DNA of 64,000 nucleotides. It comes from Candidatus Thorarchaeota archaeon (lineage in GTDB: Archaea; Asgardarchaeota; Thorarchaeia; Thorarchaeales; Thorarchaeaceae). The stretch is taken from positions 1 to 64,000 of the forward strand of contig PRDJ01000041.1 of assembly GCA_003345555.1 (NCBI GenBank), in the 5' to 3' direction. The position numbers and the translations under genes were made by a program. Shown here one piece after another: positions 52,374-61,271 of the stretch. Position 1 is the first letter of the stretch; each line of letters opens with the position of its first letter. Below the pieces are notes generated by a model. That model ran no database searches. It was not told where the DNA came from and worked only from the letters and a program-made list of their open reading frames with translations.

Positions 52374-53726
52374 ATGCAGATTGTTGTCACTCCTGACCTC
52401 GTGATGATGTGCCTAATCGGTTTTGCAGTAGGCGCTCTGATAGGTCTTGAGAGACAGAAACGCATGACGGAAGAGATGTCCTTGGGAGTGAGGACGTTCG
52501 GACTCCACAGTCTGCTCGGCACAATATCGGCCTACATATTCCGGGTCTACGATAATCCGTACATCCTGATATACGCCATATGTGTCTCAATTGTGTTCTC
52601 TGCAGCTTCAGTTGTCTACAAGATATTCAGGACAACACGGAAAGGCCTGACCACCTCGATAGTGTTCGCATTGTCCTTCGTCTTGGGCGCATTGGTCGGT
52701 ATGGACCCAACGCCAAGCCCGAGTCAGCCTCTTGGAGAACTAGAAGTCCTTGCGATGACAATATCATTTCTGGTGTTCCTAGTTCTGAGCTTCAAAGAGG
52801 AACTGGCTGCTGCAGTAGCTTCTGTCAGCCACGAAGAAATGATAGGTGCAGCCGAACTAATGGTTCTAATTGCCTTTCTATGGCCGATCCTCACACAATA
52901 CCCCAATATTGCCGTTGGCCCACTTACATTTCCACTCTTCCAGACCTATTTCCTAGTTGTCGTACTACTATCCATCAGGTTTGCCAGCTACATAATCGTA
53001 AAGAAGTACAAGGACCGTGGTCCCTACTTCTTCGGCTTCTTTGGAGGTTTCGCCAATAGCGAAGCCACAGTCTCAAGTATAACGGACTTCCACAACGCAC
53101 TTGAGGAGAAATACCCCGGTAGGATGTCTCTAGCCATCATACTTGCTAACCTCGCCATGGTGCTCAGAAACGCAGTGCTCGTCGTAATCCTCGACCCTAC
53201 CCTCAACATATTCAGGTTGTACTTGGGGCCTCTTCTAATCCTCTTGTTCGTTGGCGTGCTGAGGTTTCTATATGAAGGAAGAAGAAGACTGAAGCCAGAA
53301 GCCAAAGAAGATATCGGCGCGCGAATTAAGGTTGGATTCGGATCACCGTTCTCTCTGCATGCTGCACTTCGGTTTGCCATTATCTTCTCGTGCGTGTCTC
53401 TACTGGCGCTATGGGCCCAGCAGTCTTTCAGTCAGCTAGGCATGATAGTTGCTGCGTTCATCGGAGGATTTGCTTCGGCTGGAGCAGTGGTTTCCATAGC
53501 TGCTCTTTCATATTCAACAGGAGCAATCACACTCGCTACGGCAGCATTTGCCGTAATCATCGCCACAACTACATCGGTGTTCAACAAGATCATTTACGTC
53601 TTCTTGGGCGACTACCAAGGCCGACGTGACTTGTCGAGAATGGCCGCAAGAGATGCACTGGTCATGGGAGCCGCCGTACTCGGCTTTCTGGTGTTGCTGC
53701 AACTGGGATACATTCCGATTGAGTAG
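52374..53726 (+). CDS. MgtC/SapB and DUF4010 family membrane protein
   Basis: A 450-aa protein with about 12-13 membrane helices. The first 150 residues contain the MgtC signature 'GFAVGALIGLERQKR' and 'LGVRTFGLHSLLG'. The remainder is the DUF4010 region ('GFFGGFANSEATVSSI', 'GGFASAGAVVSIAAL'). These proteins occur in bacteria and archaea; MgtC itself is linked to magnesium stress and acid tolerance, but the role of the MgtC-DUF4010 form is not known. GGTGA lies 8 nt before the ATG. Confidence 0.85.
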   Translation: MQIVVTPDLVMMCLIGFAVGALIGLERQKRMTEEMSLGVRTFGLHSLLGTISAYIFRVYDNPYILIYAICVSIVFSAASVVYKIFRTTRKGLTTSIVFALSFVLGALVGMDPTPSPSQPLGELEVLAMTISFLVFLVLSFKEELAAAVASVSHEEMIGAAELMVLIAFLWPILTQYPNIAVGPLTFPLFQTYFLVVVLLSIRFASYIIVKKYKDRGPYFFGFFGGFANSEATVSSITDFHNALEEKYPGRMSLAIILANLAMVLRNAVLVVILDPTLNIFRLYLGPLLILLFVGVLRFLYEGRRRLKPEAKEDIGARIKVGFGSPFSLHAALRFAIIFSCVSLLALWAQQSFSQLGMIVAAFIGGFASAGAVVSIAALSYSTGAITLATAAFAVIIATTTSVFNKIIYVFLGDYQGRRDLSRMAARDALVMGAAVLGFLVLLQLGYIPIE

Positions 53727-53884
53727 AGCAACTGATGACAAGCGGAAGACTTAAAGAACAGAGAAACATTGACCTGCTTGGTGACAAGCATGAGCGGTCG
53801 TGGCTCTGTTCATCCCGGCTTCTGAGTTTTTCAGCGCAGAGCAGGCCTTGCTTGTTGTCACGACCAATTCTGGAGGATTTTGCC

Positions 53885-55195
53885 TTGAGTGAGATGAGAT
53901 TAGTGCGAGGTATGAGAGACCTCATGGGGCCGGAGCAATACATCAACGACTACCTCATTGAGATGGCGGTGAACGTCTTTCGGCTTTTCAACTACGAGCC
54001 CCTTGATACACCTGTCATGGAGCTATGGGAAACACTTGCTGCCAAAGGTGGCGAAGAAGTAGAATCAGACACCTTCAAATTCGCGGACAAAGGCGGGCGC
54101 GAGGTTGGTCTTCGGTTTGACCTGACAGTTCCTTTGGGCAGACTTGTGGCATCCAATCCCAGTTTGCCAAAGCCGTTCAAGAGATACGCAATCGGCAAAG
54201 TCTGGAGATATGATAGACCACAAGCGGGTCGATACCGAGAATTCACACAGGCAGACGTTGACGTAGTCGGTTCAAGCAGCATGACTGCCGACACAGAGGT
54301 AGTCCTTGTGGCCCTTGAGTTCATGAGACGAGTCCTAGGAGGCGATTACGTCATTCGCGTAAACAACAGAAAAGTCCTGAAGGGACTCACTGAGAAAGCA
54401 GGAGTACCGGATGCACTTGCCTACGAGTGTTTCAGGTCAATAGACAAGCTGGATAAGATCGGGCGGGACGGAGTACTTGAGGAACTCAAGAACAGGGGGG
54501 TCGGCAGGAAACAAAGCAACTTCCTAATGGATAACATCACCTTGAGAGGAAAAGGTAGTTCTGTCCTCGAGCAGTTCGGGGATCTTCTGAATGGATCGGA
54601 AGTCGGCATGCGTGGAGTGGAAGAACTGTCAGCGATGGCGAGCAACTTCGAGGAGTCAGACGTAAGTGATTCTGTAGAGTTTGACATGTCTCTCGCACGA
54701 GGACTGGACTATTACACTGGTCCGGTCTTTGAGGGCACATTCACTGGTGAACCCCGAGTTGGATCAATCGCGGGAGGCGGTCGTTATGACAATCTGATTG
54801 AGAAGTTTGGTGGCCCACCAACTCCGGCGACTGGCATCTCGTTAGGCATTGGTAGGCTTATCGATGTCATGCTCGCAAGAGGACTCGGCGATAAACTTGT
54901 GCCTACTCTTGACGTGTTTCTTGCCCCAATTACTCCATCAATGGCGAGATATGCTGCAAGGTTCCAGTCAGAGCTTGTTAAGGCCGGTTTCTCTTGCGAG
55001 ACGGACCTCATGGAAAGAAACCTAAAGAAACTGCTCGAGGTCGCTGACTCGAAGAAGGCAAGATACGCAGTTATCATCGGCCAACGAGATCTGGAAAAGA
55101 GGGAGGTTAGCGTTCGAGATATGCGGACCAAGGACACGCGCCAGGTCAAGATTGATGATTTAGTGAAGTATATTCAAACCAGCATCAAGAGATGA
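53885..55195 (+). CDS. hisS: Histidyl-tRNA synthetase
   Basis: About 436 aa, class II. 'MRLVRGMRDLMGPEQ' is the usual start, 'RYAIGKVWRYDRPQAGRYREF' is motif 2, the histidine-specific 'ARGLDYYTGPVFE' block is present, and 'GGRYDNLIEKFGG' with 'ISLGIGRL' is motif 3. A C-terminal anticodon-binding domain follows. The frame extends 50 codons upstream to 53735, but GGAGG at 53872-53876 sits 8 nt before TTG 53885; ATG 53894 is the conservative alternative. The extension has low-complexity, non-homologous sequence. Confidence 0.94.
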   Translation: MSEMRLVRGMRDLMGPEQYINDYLIEMAVNVFRLFNYEPLDTPVMELWETLAAKGGEEVESDTFKFADKGGREVGLRFDLTVPLGRLVASNPSLPKPFKRYAIGKVWRYDRPQAGRYREFTQADVDVVGSSSMTADTEVVLVALEFMRRVLGGDYVIRVNNRKVLKGLTEKAGVPDALAYECFRSIDKLDKIGRDGVLEELKNRGVGRKQSNFLMDNITLRGKGSSVLEQFGDLLNGSEVGMRGVEELSAMASNFEESDVSDSVEFDMSLARGLDYYTGPVFEGTFTGEPRVGSIAGGGRYDNLIEKFGGPPTPATGISLGIGRLIDVMLARGLGDKLVPTLDVFLAPITPSMARYAARFQSELVKAGFSCETDLMERNLKKLLEVADSKKARYAVIIGQRDLEKREVSVRDMRTKDTRQVKIDDLVKYIQTSIKR

Positions 55196-55296
55196 CCGGG
55201 GCAACGCGTCCTCGTCATACGAGGTGTATTGCCTAGCTCTGGTGTCGACCGAAGCCTTTTTTCTCAGGCACTGCAATCTGTAACCAGGGATTACTG

Positions 55297-56145
55297 ATGA
55301 CACGAATGCCTGTGGTCGCAGGATCCTTCTACGAAGGAAAGCCTGAAGCATTACTCAAGCATCTAGAAAGCTGCTTTGTCAAGAGTCCCGGTCCCGAACG
55401 GCTGCCGAAGGGTGGGTCAGGTAAGTCGAGGAAAATTAAGGCACTTGTATCCCCTCATGCAGGATACATGTATTCTGGAATGGCGGCAGCCCACAGCTAT
55501 CTACATCTCTATGAGGATGGGCAACCAGAGCACATAGTCATCCTCGGTCCAAACCATACTGGCCGAGGTCTGGATCTCTCCCGACTTGCTGTCTGTGAAG
55601 ATAACTGGGAAACGCCTCTTGGACTAGTCAAGTATGACAGGAAAATCGGTCCGATGATTCTCGAACAGAACGAATATGCCATGCCCGATTGCATTGCACA
55701 TACTGGAGAGCACTCGATTGAAGTGCAGCTGCCTTTCCTCCAGTTTGCCTTTGGCAAAGAATTAAGCTTCGTTCCCATCTGCATTAGCGACCAGAGCTAT
55801 GAAATCTGCGAATCCATTGGAAAGACTGTAGCCAATGTCGCTAAAGATAACGACATAGTGGTAATCGCGAGTTCTGACTTCACTCACTTCGAGTCTGCAG
55901 AGAGCGCGAGGAAGAAAGACAACCAAGCAATCGAATACCTTGAGAACCTCGACCCGGAAGGATTCCTGAGATTCGTGCACGGTCATCGGTTGAGTATTTG
56001 TGGCGCCGGTCCCATTGCTGCGGCCTTGGTGTTCGCTATCGAGCGAGGAGCAACTCAGTTCAGTCTCCTGAAGTACATGAACAGTGGTGACGTGACCGGC
56101 GACGGTGGTCATGTCGTCGCATACGTGGCTGCAGAGATTACCTAG
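55297..56145 (+). CDS. MEMO family protein
   Basis: A 282-aa protein of the MEMO1 family (dioxygenase-like fold). 'PVVAGSFYEGKPEAL', 'ALVSPHAGYMYSG' and 'HIVILGPNHTGRG' carry the conserved His residues, and 'HTGEHSIEVQLPFLQ' and 'IASSDFTHF' are further metal-site motifs. Archaeal members are ubiquitous but without a defined role; the human protein is a copper-binding redox factor. No AMMECR1 gene is next to it here. Confidence 0.92.
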   Translation: MTRMPVVAGSFYEGKPEALLKHLESCFVKSPGPERLPKGGSGKSRKIKALVSPHAGYMYSGMAAAHSYLHLYEDGQPEHIVILGPNHTGRGLDLSRLAVCEDNWETPLGLVKYDRKIGPMILEQNEYAMPDCIAHTGEHSIEVQLPFLQFAFGKELSFVPICISDQSYEICESIGKTVANVAKDNDIVVIASSDFTHFESAESARKKDNQAIEYLENLDPEGFLRFVHGHRLSICGAGPIAAALVFAIERGATQFSLLKYMNSGDVTGDGGHVVAYVAAEIT

Positions 56146-56162
56146 GTGAACTGCGGCCCGAC

Positions 56163-57449
56163 TCAGTCTTGAGGCCCAGCAATTGCGTCTACGGCATCGT
56201 GGCTCTTGGAATTCGGCTTGACGCTTGGAAGCCCGACTATTGCGGTCACGCAGCCAGCGAGTGACACTATCGATGCGAGGAATAGACTTCCAGTAGCGAC
56301 CCCAGTTTCAGAATAGAGATATCCAGCAAGAAGAGGACCTATCACGTACGCCGTGTTGTTGACCATGCCAAAGACGCCCATGACAGCACCGTAGGCATTC
56401 TTGTCAGTGAGGTCAGCCACCATAGCCTGTGTGGTTGGGCCTCTCAATGAGATTGCTAGGCCCAGCACCGCTGCCCCCTCAAGAAGCCCTACAATCTCGG
56501 TAGCCTGCATGAATATGAGCATCGATACTGCGCCCAAGAACGATCCTAGCACAATTGGCCATTTCCTGCCAAGCCTGTCTGACTCTAGACCGAATCCAAT
56601 GCTGCCGCATATGGTAATAGCTCCAACGACCCCAAAGAACAGACCTATCTGTAGCGGGGTTACCCTGAATCTCTCCACAGCATCCAGCGTGAAGGCTACC
56701 TCAAGGATCCCGATAGCGAAAACATTGGCAAACACAGAAACGGCCAAGGCGGCATAGGCACTTGAGTTGCGGCTGAGTATCTCAAAGACATGAATCCCTC
56801 GCTCGTTCACTGTAGACTCACGATGGTGCTCAGGTTCTGTAATGAGCAAGTGAAGCGCGGCGAGTGTCACAAGAGTGATGATAGCCGTGATGATGAACGG
56901 TAGTCTGAAGCCAAAGAACTCTGCCAAGACCCCTCCCAAAGTGGGTCCAATGATAAAGCCCACCATGCCGCCAGCACTGAGAAAGCCCATGGCTTTTCCG
57001 CGGGCCGTCGGAGCAGTCACATCCGCCACAAATGCATTGGCGGCAGGAAAGAATCCTGCTGATACTGCGCCCTCTACTATCCGCGCGACAATCATGACGT
57101 ATATGTCGGTAGCCAGAGAGTAGAGGACGTTTGCTGCAGCAAAACCAACCATAGCAGTCACAAGAACAGGCTTTCGACCAGTCCGGTCGGATAGATGGCC
57201 AAGTGGTCCAGCGAGAAGGATTTGTGCCATTGCGTACGCTGCCGCTAGAATGCCCAGCTCCATGCCACCAAGACTCATTGAAAGAATGTAGTATGGAAAA
57301 ATCGGAATGACGATTCCAAAGCCGATTTGTAGTATGGCCATGCATACAGCAAGGGTCAAGACCTGATGCATACCGACACTGACTCTGCTTGCTGCCAAGC
57401 TCTGGCCTTGTTGGTTCGACAATTGCGGGTCGACATCAGCGTCAGTCAA
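56163..57449 (-). CDS. MFS family transporter
   Basis: A 428-aa protein with 12 membrane helices. The loop 2-3 motif 'GPLGHLSDRTGRKPVLV' is the major facilitator motif A. The second half has a related loop ('GLESDRLGRKWPIVLG'). Sequence style ('AANVLYSLATDIYVMIVARIVEG') resembles drug:proton antiporters, but the substrate is unknown. It is the last gene of the minus-strand run that also holds the ACT regulator, GNAT and radical-SAM genes. Confidence 0.88.
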   Translation of the reverse strand: MTDADVDPQLSNQQGQSLAASRVSVGMHQVLTLAVCMAILQIGFGIVIPIFPYYILSMSLGGMELGILAAAYAMAQILLAGPLGHLSDRTGRKPVLVTAMVGFAAANVLYSLATDIYVMIVARIVEGAVSAGFFPAANAFVADVTAPTARGKAMGFLSAGGMVGFIIGPTLGGVLAEFFGFRLPFIITAIITLVTLAALHLLITEPEHHRESTVNERGIHVFEILSRNSSAYAALAVSVFANVFAIGILEVAFTLDAVERFRVTPLQIGLFFGVVGAITICGSIGFGLESDRLGRKWPIVLGSFLGAVSMLIFMQATEIVGLLEGAAVLGLAISLRGPTTQAMVADLTDKNAYGAVMGVFGMVNNTAYVIGPLLAGYLYSETGVATGSLFLASIVSLAGCVTAIVGLPSVKPNSKSHDAVDAIAGPQD

Positions 57450-57519
57450 AGCGTGCGCCGCCGTCGGCCTATCTTCCGCGCTTTTCAGTCTTCCTCAATG
57501 CCAGATGCATACTGACCGG

Positions 57520-58104
57520 CTACGAAGGTTTGTCGATTACTACCCTGCTTACACCCTTTATCTCTCTCAGTGAATCGATCACCGATCCGGAGAGCGGCTC
57601 TTGAGTGATTATCTTAAGACACGGTTCTTCATAAATGGCGACATCTTCCGCGATTACTTGCCGGATAGGTACACTGTATCCAGCGATCGTGGAAGCTACT
57701 TCAGAAAGGATACCTGGAAGCTGTGGTGACTCGACATAGACTTTGACTACCCCGTAACCGAAAACCTTACTGACCTTTTCAAGGGAAGGGCCGGCAGGCT
57801 CTATTCTGGAAAACAGCTCAAGCATTTTGGGATTGGAACAAATAGCCTCGGTCGTAGATCGCACGGTTCGCCGGTCTATTCCCAAGCCATCGCCAATAGA
57901 CTTCAAGGCAATCCTGATGGATTTGCACTTGACCACGCCGGGCGATTCCACACGGAAGCCATGCGTCAATATGGATTGAGCTACCTTGAGCCTTCCTGGG
58001 GACTCATGGAAGAATTCCACAATCGTCTGCCAGAACAGATGATCACGTGTTGTCTCAGTTGCAGTCTTAGACTGCCTGGATGATTTTTTCCATGAGGATT
58101 TCAT
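57520..58104 (-). CDS. ACT-domain regulator with N-terminal winged helix (COG2150-like)
   Basis: A 194-aa protein. An N-terminal HTH-like region ('LKVAQSILTHGFRVE', 'KSIGDGLGIDRRTVRSTTEAI') is followed from about residue 120 by an ACT domain ('VVKVYVESPQLPGILSEVASTIAG') of the kind that binds amino acids. Archaeal homologs are annotated as regulators of amino-acid metabolism. Its start overlaps the end of the GNAT gene by 38 nt, and no later start codon precedes the conserved part, so the overlap is probably real. Confidence 0.8.
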   Translation of the reverse strand: MKSSWKKSSRQSKTATETTRDHLFWQTIVEFFHESPGRLKVAQSILTHGFRVESPGVVKCKSIRIALKSIGDGLGIDRRTVRSTTEAICSNPKMLELFSRIEPAGPSLEKVSKVFGYGVVKVYVESPQLPGILSEVASTIAGYSVPIRQVIAEDVAIYEEPCLKIITQEPLSGSVIDSLREIKGVSRVVIDKPS

Positions 58105-58603
58105 CTACATATCCCCTTTCCATCTTGAAGTGGCGTACCCGAAAGCCTATGGCCCGATAGCCCAACGACTGATAGAGTGATAGAGCGAGATCATTGTCGC
58201 TGAAGGTACTGAGCACTATCTTCTCATACTCTTTGACAAGGGCTACATCCTCTGCACTGGTCATGAGACTCCTGCCGACTCCCAAGTTACGGAAATCCTT
58301 GATGACTATGACACCCAGCTTTGCTACGTGCCTCGACGCCATCCATTCCTCAGGCTGAAGCGTTAGGTGTCCGGCATAGTGACTATCAACCTCCGCGACA
58401 AGAATCGCTTCGGAGCCCACAGATGCCCTTTGTATCCAGTTGGCCCAATCTGGTACTGTCGCACTAGATATGAAAGTAGGCAGCCATTGCCCTTCACTCA
58501 CAACGTCGCAAAAGCCATCGTGGAGTATCTTGGCATCGTTAATGCCCGCATACCGCACGCCAATTGGTCGTCCGTCCTTGGACCGATAACTCCACGATTT
58601 CAA
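58067..58603 (-). CDS. GNAT family N-acetyltransferase
   Basis: A 178-aa GNAT. 'KLGVIVIKDFRNLGVGRSLM' holds the acetyl-CoA loop (R-N-x-G-V-G), and 'LSTFSDNDLALSLYQSLGYRAIGFR' the C-terminal motif of the family. Substrate unknown; the sequence is closest in style to phosphinothricin or ribosomal acetyltransferases. Sits upstream of the ACT regulator on the same strand. Confidence 0.87.
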   Translation of the reverse strand: MKSWSYRSKDGRPIGVRYAGINDAKILHDGFCDVVSEGQWLPTFISSATVPDWANWIQRASVGSEAILVAEVDSHYAGHLTLQPEEWMASRHVAKLGVIVIKDFRNLGVGRSLMTSAEDVALVKEYEKIVLSTFSDNDLALSLYQSLGYRAIGFRVRHFKMERGYVDEILMEKIIQAV

Positions 58604-58712
58604 GACCGGACCTCTTCGTCGACAGATGATTCTGTACCATATCAGTCTTCTTCTAGGACCGAATCAGCATCGGACCTCTTGTTTGCAGAGTGACGGGGCG
58701 GCCAAGGTAGTA

Positions 58713-59642
58713 CTAGGGTTTACGGGTCATCCCGGACCAGACAACGTTGGTCAGACCCTCCTCAGCTGCAACATGGGCCAAGTGCTCCATTGTTTCTCGA
58801 GAAATGGGCTCAAGACCACGAAGCGGATAGTCAAGCCCTAGGAGAGTGTACTTGTCCACACAAAGGGAGTTGAAGGCCAGAAGCTCGTATCTTTCGACAC
58901 GAGGCATGTTCTTGTAAACATACCGGGCTATTGCCCGGACGTTTTCTTCGCTGTCGGTATGCTGAGGAATCACGGGCGTGCGCACCCAGAAAGGCACGGT
59001 CTTTGACGCGAGCAAGCGAGCATTGGCCAAGACCTTATCGAGACGCACGCCCGTGAACTCCAGATGCTTATCAGGGTTCATGACTTTCAAATCGTAAAGC
59101 ACCAAGTCCACGGATGATATGATCCTCTCCATGACCTTCTTGCCGCAATAGCCTGAAGTCTCAATGGCAACATGAACTCCTTCTTTCTTTAGCCTTGAAG
59201 CGAGTTCGACGACAAACTCTGCCTGACTAGTCGGCTCCCCTCCTGAGAAGGTCACTCCTCCTCCTGATGTCTCAAAGAACACGCGATCCTTCAGGAGCTC
59301 TTCAACGAGAGCATCAGAAGGCCAAGCACGACCCAACAATCTAATCGCATTCGTTGGGCAGGCGGTCTCACATTTTCCGCAGGCCGTGCATTTGTTTCGA
59401 TCAATCTTCATGCCACTCGCTGTCAGCTCAAGTGCATCTTCGGGGCATGCCTGTATACAGCTCTTGTCAGCAATACACTTGACTGCGTACCAGACCACGC
59501 GAGGAGTTGCTTCAACACTCTCGATATTCTGGCACCAGAGGCATCTAAGCGGACAGCCTTTGAGGAAAACAGTGGTCCGTATACCTGGACCGTCTTCTGT
59601 GGAAAACCTCTGAATGTTAGTGACGATTCCGGATGCTGTCAC
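58713..59642 (-). CDS. Glycyl-radical enzyme activating protein (radical SAM)
   Basis: A 309-aa protein of the PFL-activase family. The radical-SAM CxxxCxxC is at Cys30, Cys34, Cys37 (GCPLRCLWC), followed by an inserted two-cluster ferredoxin region ('CIADKSCIQACPEDA', 'CTACGKCETACPTNA') and the SAM-binding 'GGGVTFSGGEP'. 'VDLVLYDLKVMNPDKHLEFTG' is typical. These enzymes install a glycyl radical in a partner such as PFL, glycerol dehydratase or an aryl-succinate synthase. No partner enzyme is in the window, so it is an orphan here. Confidence 0.9.
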   Translation of the reverse strand: MTASGIVTNIQRFSTEDGPGIRTTVFLKGCPLRCLWCQNIESVEATPRVVWYAVKCIADKSCIQACPEDALELTASGMKIDRNKCTACGKCETACPTNAIRLLGRAWPSDALVEELLKDRVFFETSGGGVTFSGGEPTSQAEFVVELASRLKKEGVHVAIETSGYCGKKVMERIISSVDLVLYDLKVMNPDKHLEFTGVRLDKVLANARLLASKTVPFWVRTPVIPQHTDSEENVRAIARYVYKNMPRVERYELLAFNSLCVDKYTLLGLDYPLRGLEPISRETMEHLAHVAAEEGLTNVVWSGMTRKP

Positions 59643-60045
59643 TTAACCGCTCTCCGCTCTATTCGAAGGTGACAATTCACCGATGACTGACGGAGTCAAT
59701 ATGCACTTGAGCCTTTATCTTGTCTTTCTTGTGTGCACAGACTTGTCAAACAGAAGCGTGTGGTCGGGAGTATAGAGGAAGTCAAGGGATTCCGATTGGC
59801 TACTGCGTGTAGTATCAGAAGGCAGGAAAGCGGCTGTGACGATACATAATCTAGTTAGCAAGAGAGGCAGCGACAAGACGAAACAACCATAGCACATTCC
59901 AACGTACTGCAACGAATGCCAGCTCGGTCGCAGCGAATCAGGGCCAAGACATTCGTACGCGTAATGCTTTAGTGAGCTGCGACGAGAAGTGAACAGCGGC
60001 CATTCACCGTAGAGGTCATCCGCCTTTGGCTTTGGGAGGCTAAGC
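59643..60045. other. Intergenic region between radical-SAM and first 7TM gene
   Basis: A 403-bp spacer between divergent genes. A frame of 176 codons on the minus strand spans it but overlaps the 7TM gene, has no homology and looks spurious. On the minus strand 'AAGATAAAGG' near 59712 could be the radical-SAM promoter. The right part holds a 34-bp element (59947-59980) repeated at 61174-61207. Confidence 0.5.
59947..59980 (+). repeat. Upstream element, copy 1
   Basis: A segment starting AGACATTCGTACGCG, then T, AATGCTTTAGT, lies 99 nt before the ATG of the first 7TM gene. Copy 2 at 61174-61207 lies 98 nt before the second. An imperfect palindrome CATTC-GTACGCG-KAATG is contained in both. Confidence 0.7.
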
Positions 60046-61110
60046 ATGCCCGCCTTTGCTGGAGTCACTATCGTAAGGGACACTGTGTTAGTCCTCGATT
60101 CGGCTGTTGTGTTGTACACACTGCTATTCGGACTTACGCTCGTATATGAATGGCTCAGGAGCCCACTGCGGAAGCTCACAGATGTAAGATTGGCATGGTC
60201 CGTCTTCATGTTCGGCATGGCCTCTAACTCGTTCTGCTTCATCATGTCGGATTTCTACTTCACTGCCGAGGCCGATTGGATATTGTGGGTCAAAGCAGGA
60301 TATGTCTCCATGATGCTTGCGCTTGTCGGCTTCTCGGTTGCGCTTGAGAGAATACTGCCCTATCGTACACACCACGTATTCTCTTCCGCCGTGACTGTCA
60401 TTGCTGTGGCTTCTCTTCTGGCTCCGAGGGAGACGTTGACCACTCTTGCGTTTGCAGCTTGTTTGGTCGCCTTTGGCATTCTGGTCTTGTTCTTCAGATT
60501 CTTTGTGAGGAACACGACTGGTGTCGTCCGAAGCAGTATGAGAGTCATCTTGGTCGGCTTTCTTGTAGGGTTCGTGGGCTATATTGGTCGTAGCGACTTC
60601 GTATATGCTGGCCTTGGTCCGGAGGTCTATATCCTAGGTGGATTCCTCTTGGCTGGAGGACTTCTGATTCTGGGCACTGCCGTGCTTGGGTCACCCGCTC
60701 TCGACGAATTGGACTGGACTGACCAGATGCTTGAACTCTATTTGATACACACAAGCGGAATTCTGTTGTATCACCACAAGTTCGTGCCAGCAGTCAATAT
60801 GGATGAGAGTCTAACAGCCGCAGGCATTACAGGAGTCCAGGAGCTGTTCAAAGAGATCACCCAAAGCAAGACCGGCCTGAACAATCTATCCGTGGGAGAC
60901 TTCAACATTCTGTTCGCCCATCAAGTCGATTTCACATCGGTCCTCATAGCGAAGCAACCCTACCGAGTGCTCTTGGAAAAGGTGAAGGACTTCTCCGACA
61001 AGTTCCAGCTTGTCTTTGGAAAGGCAGTGCAAGAATTCTCTGGAAACACGAGTCAATTCGATGCTGCGGAACCGCTAGTTAAAGCCGTGTTCAGTCCGGG
61101 CTCCAAGTAA
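60046..61110 (+). CDS. Seven-helix membrane protein with longin/roadblock-like C-terminal domain, copy 1
   Basis: A 354-aa protein. Seven membrane helices occupy residues about 10-225 ('VLVLDSAVVLYTLLFGLTLVY' to 'EVYILGGFLLAGGLLILGTAVLG'), resembling the N-terminal 7TM sensor regions of archaeal kinases. A soluble domain of about 120 residues follows, opening 'MLELYLIHTSGILLYHHKF' and continuing 'ESLTAAGITGVQELFKEI'. This fits the strand-strand-helix pattern of longin/roadblock domains. GGGAGG is 8 nt before the ATG. Tandem duplicate of the next gene. A sensor that signals to small GTPases is a hypothesis. Confidence 0.75.
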   Translation: MPAFAGVTIVRDTVLVLDSAVVLYTLLFGLTLVYEWLRSPLRKLTDVRLAWSVFMFGMASNSFCFIMSDFYFTAEADWILWVKAGYVSMMLALVGFSVALERILPYRTHHVFSSAVTVIAVASLLAPRETLTTLAFAACLVAFGILVLFFRFFVRNTTGVVRSSMRVILVGFLVGFVGYIGRSDFVYAGLGPEVYILGGFLLAGGLLILGTAVLGSPALDELDWTDQMLELYLIHTSGILLYHHKFVPAVNMDESLTAAGITGVQELFKEITQSKTGLNNLSVGDFNILFAHQVDFTSVLIAKQPYRVLLEKVKDFSDKFQLVFGKAVQEFSGNTSQFDAAEPLVKAVFSPGSK

Positions 61111-61173
61111 TCCCGAGAACAACCCACCCTCGCGAGCAGGCGCACCCACATCAGGTCTACTGCGTTCCCGTTG

Positions 61174-61207
61174 AGACATTCGTACGCGGAATGCTTTAGT
61201 TGGTTGC
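61174..61207 (+). repeat. Upstream element, copy 2
   Basis: AGACATTCGTACGCG, then G, AATGCTTTAGT: same as copy 1 at 59947-59980 with a few changes at the end. Here the palindrome arms CATTC and GAATG match perfectly. The distance to the start codon (98 nt) and the GGGAGG site are preserved. Confidence 0.7.
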
Positions 61208-61271
61208 AGCCTGGCCTCAACACCGTGGGTCGCTCTAGACCCCGTTGGGTTTATGCTTCGGGAGGCCGACC

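Noticed and set aside
59715-60245. 176-codon minus-strand frame over the spacer and 7TM gene
   Set aside because: The part over the 7TM gene is a shadow of a duplicated, conserved protein. The rest has no homology or ribosome site.
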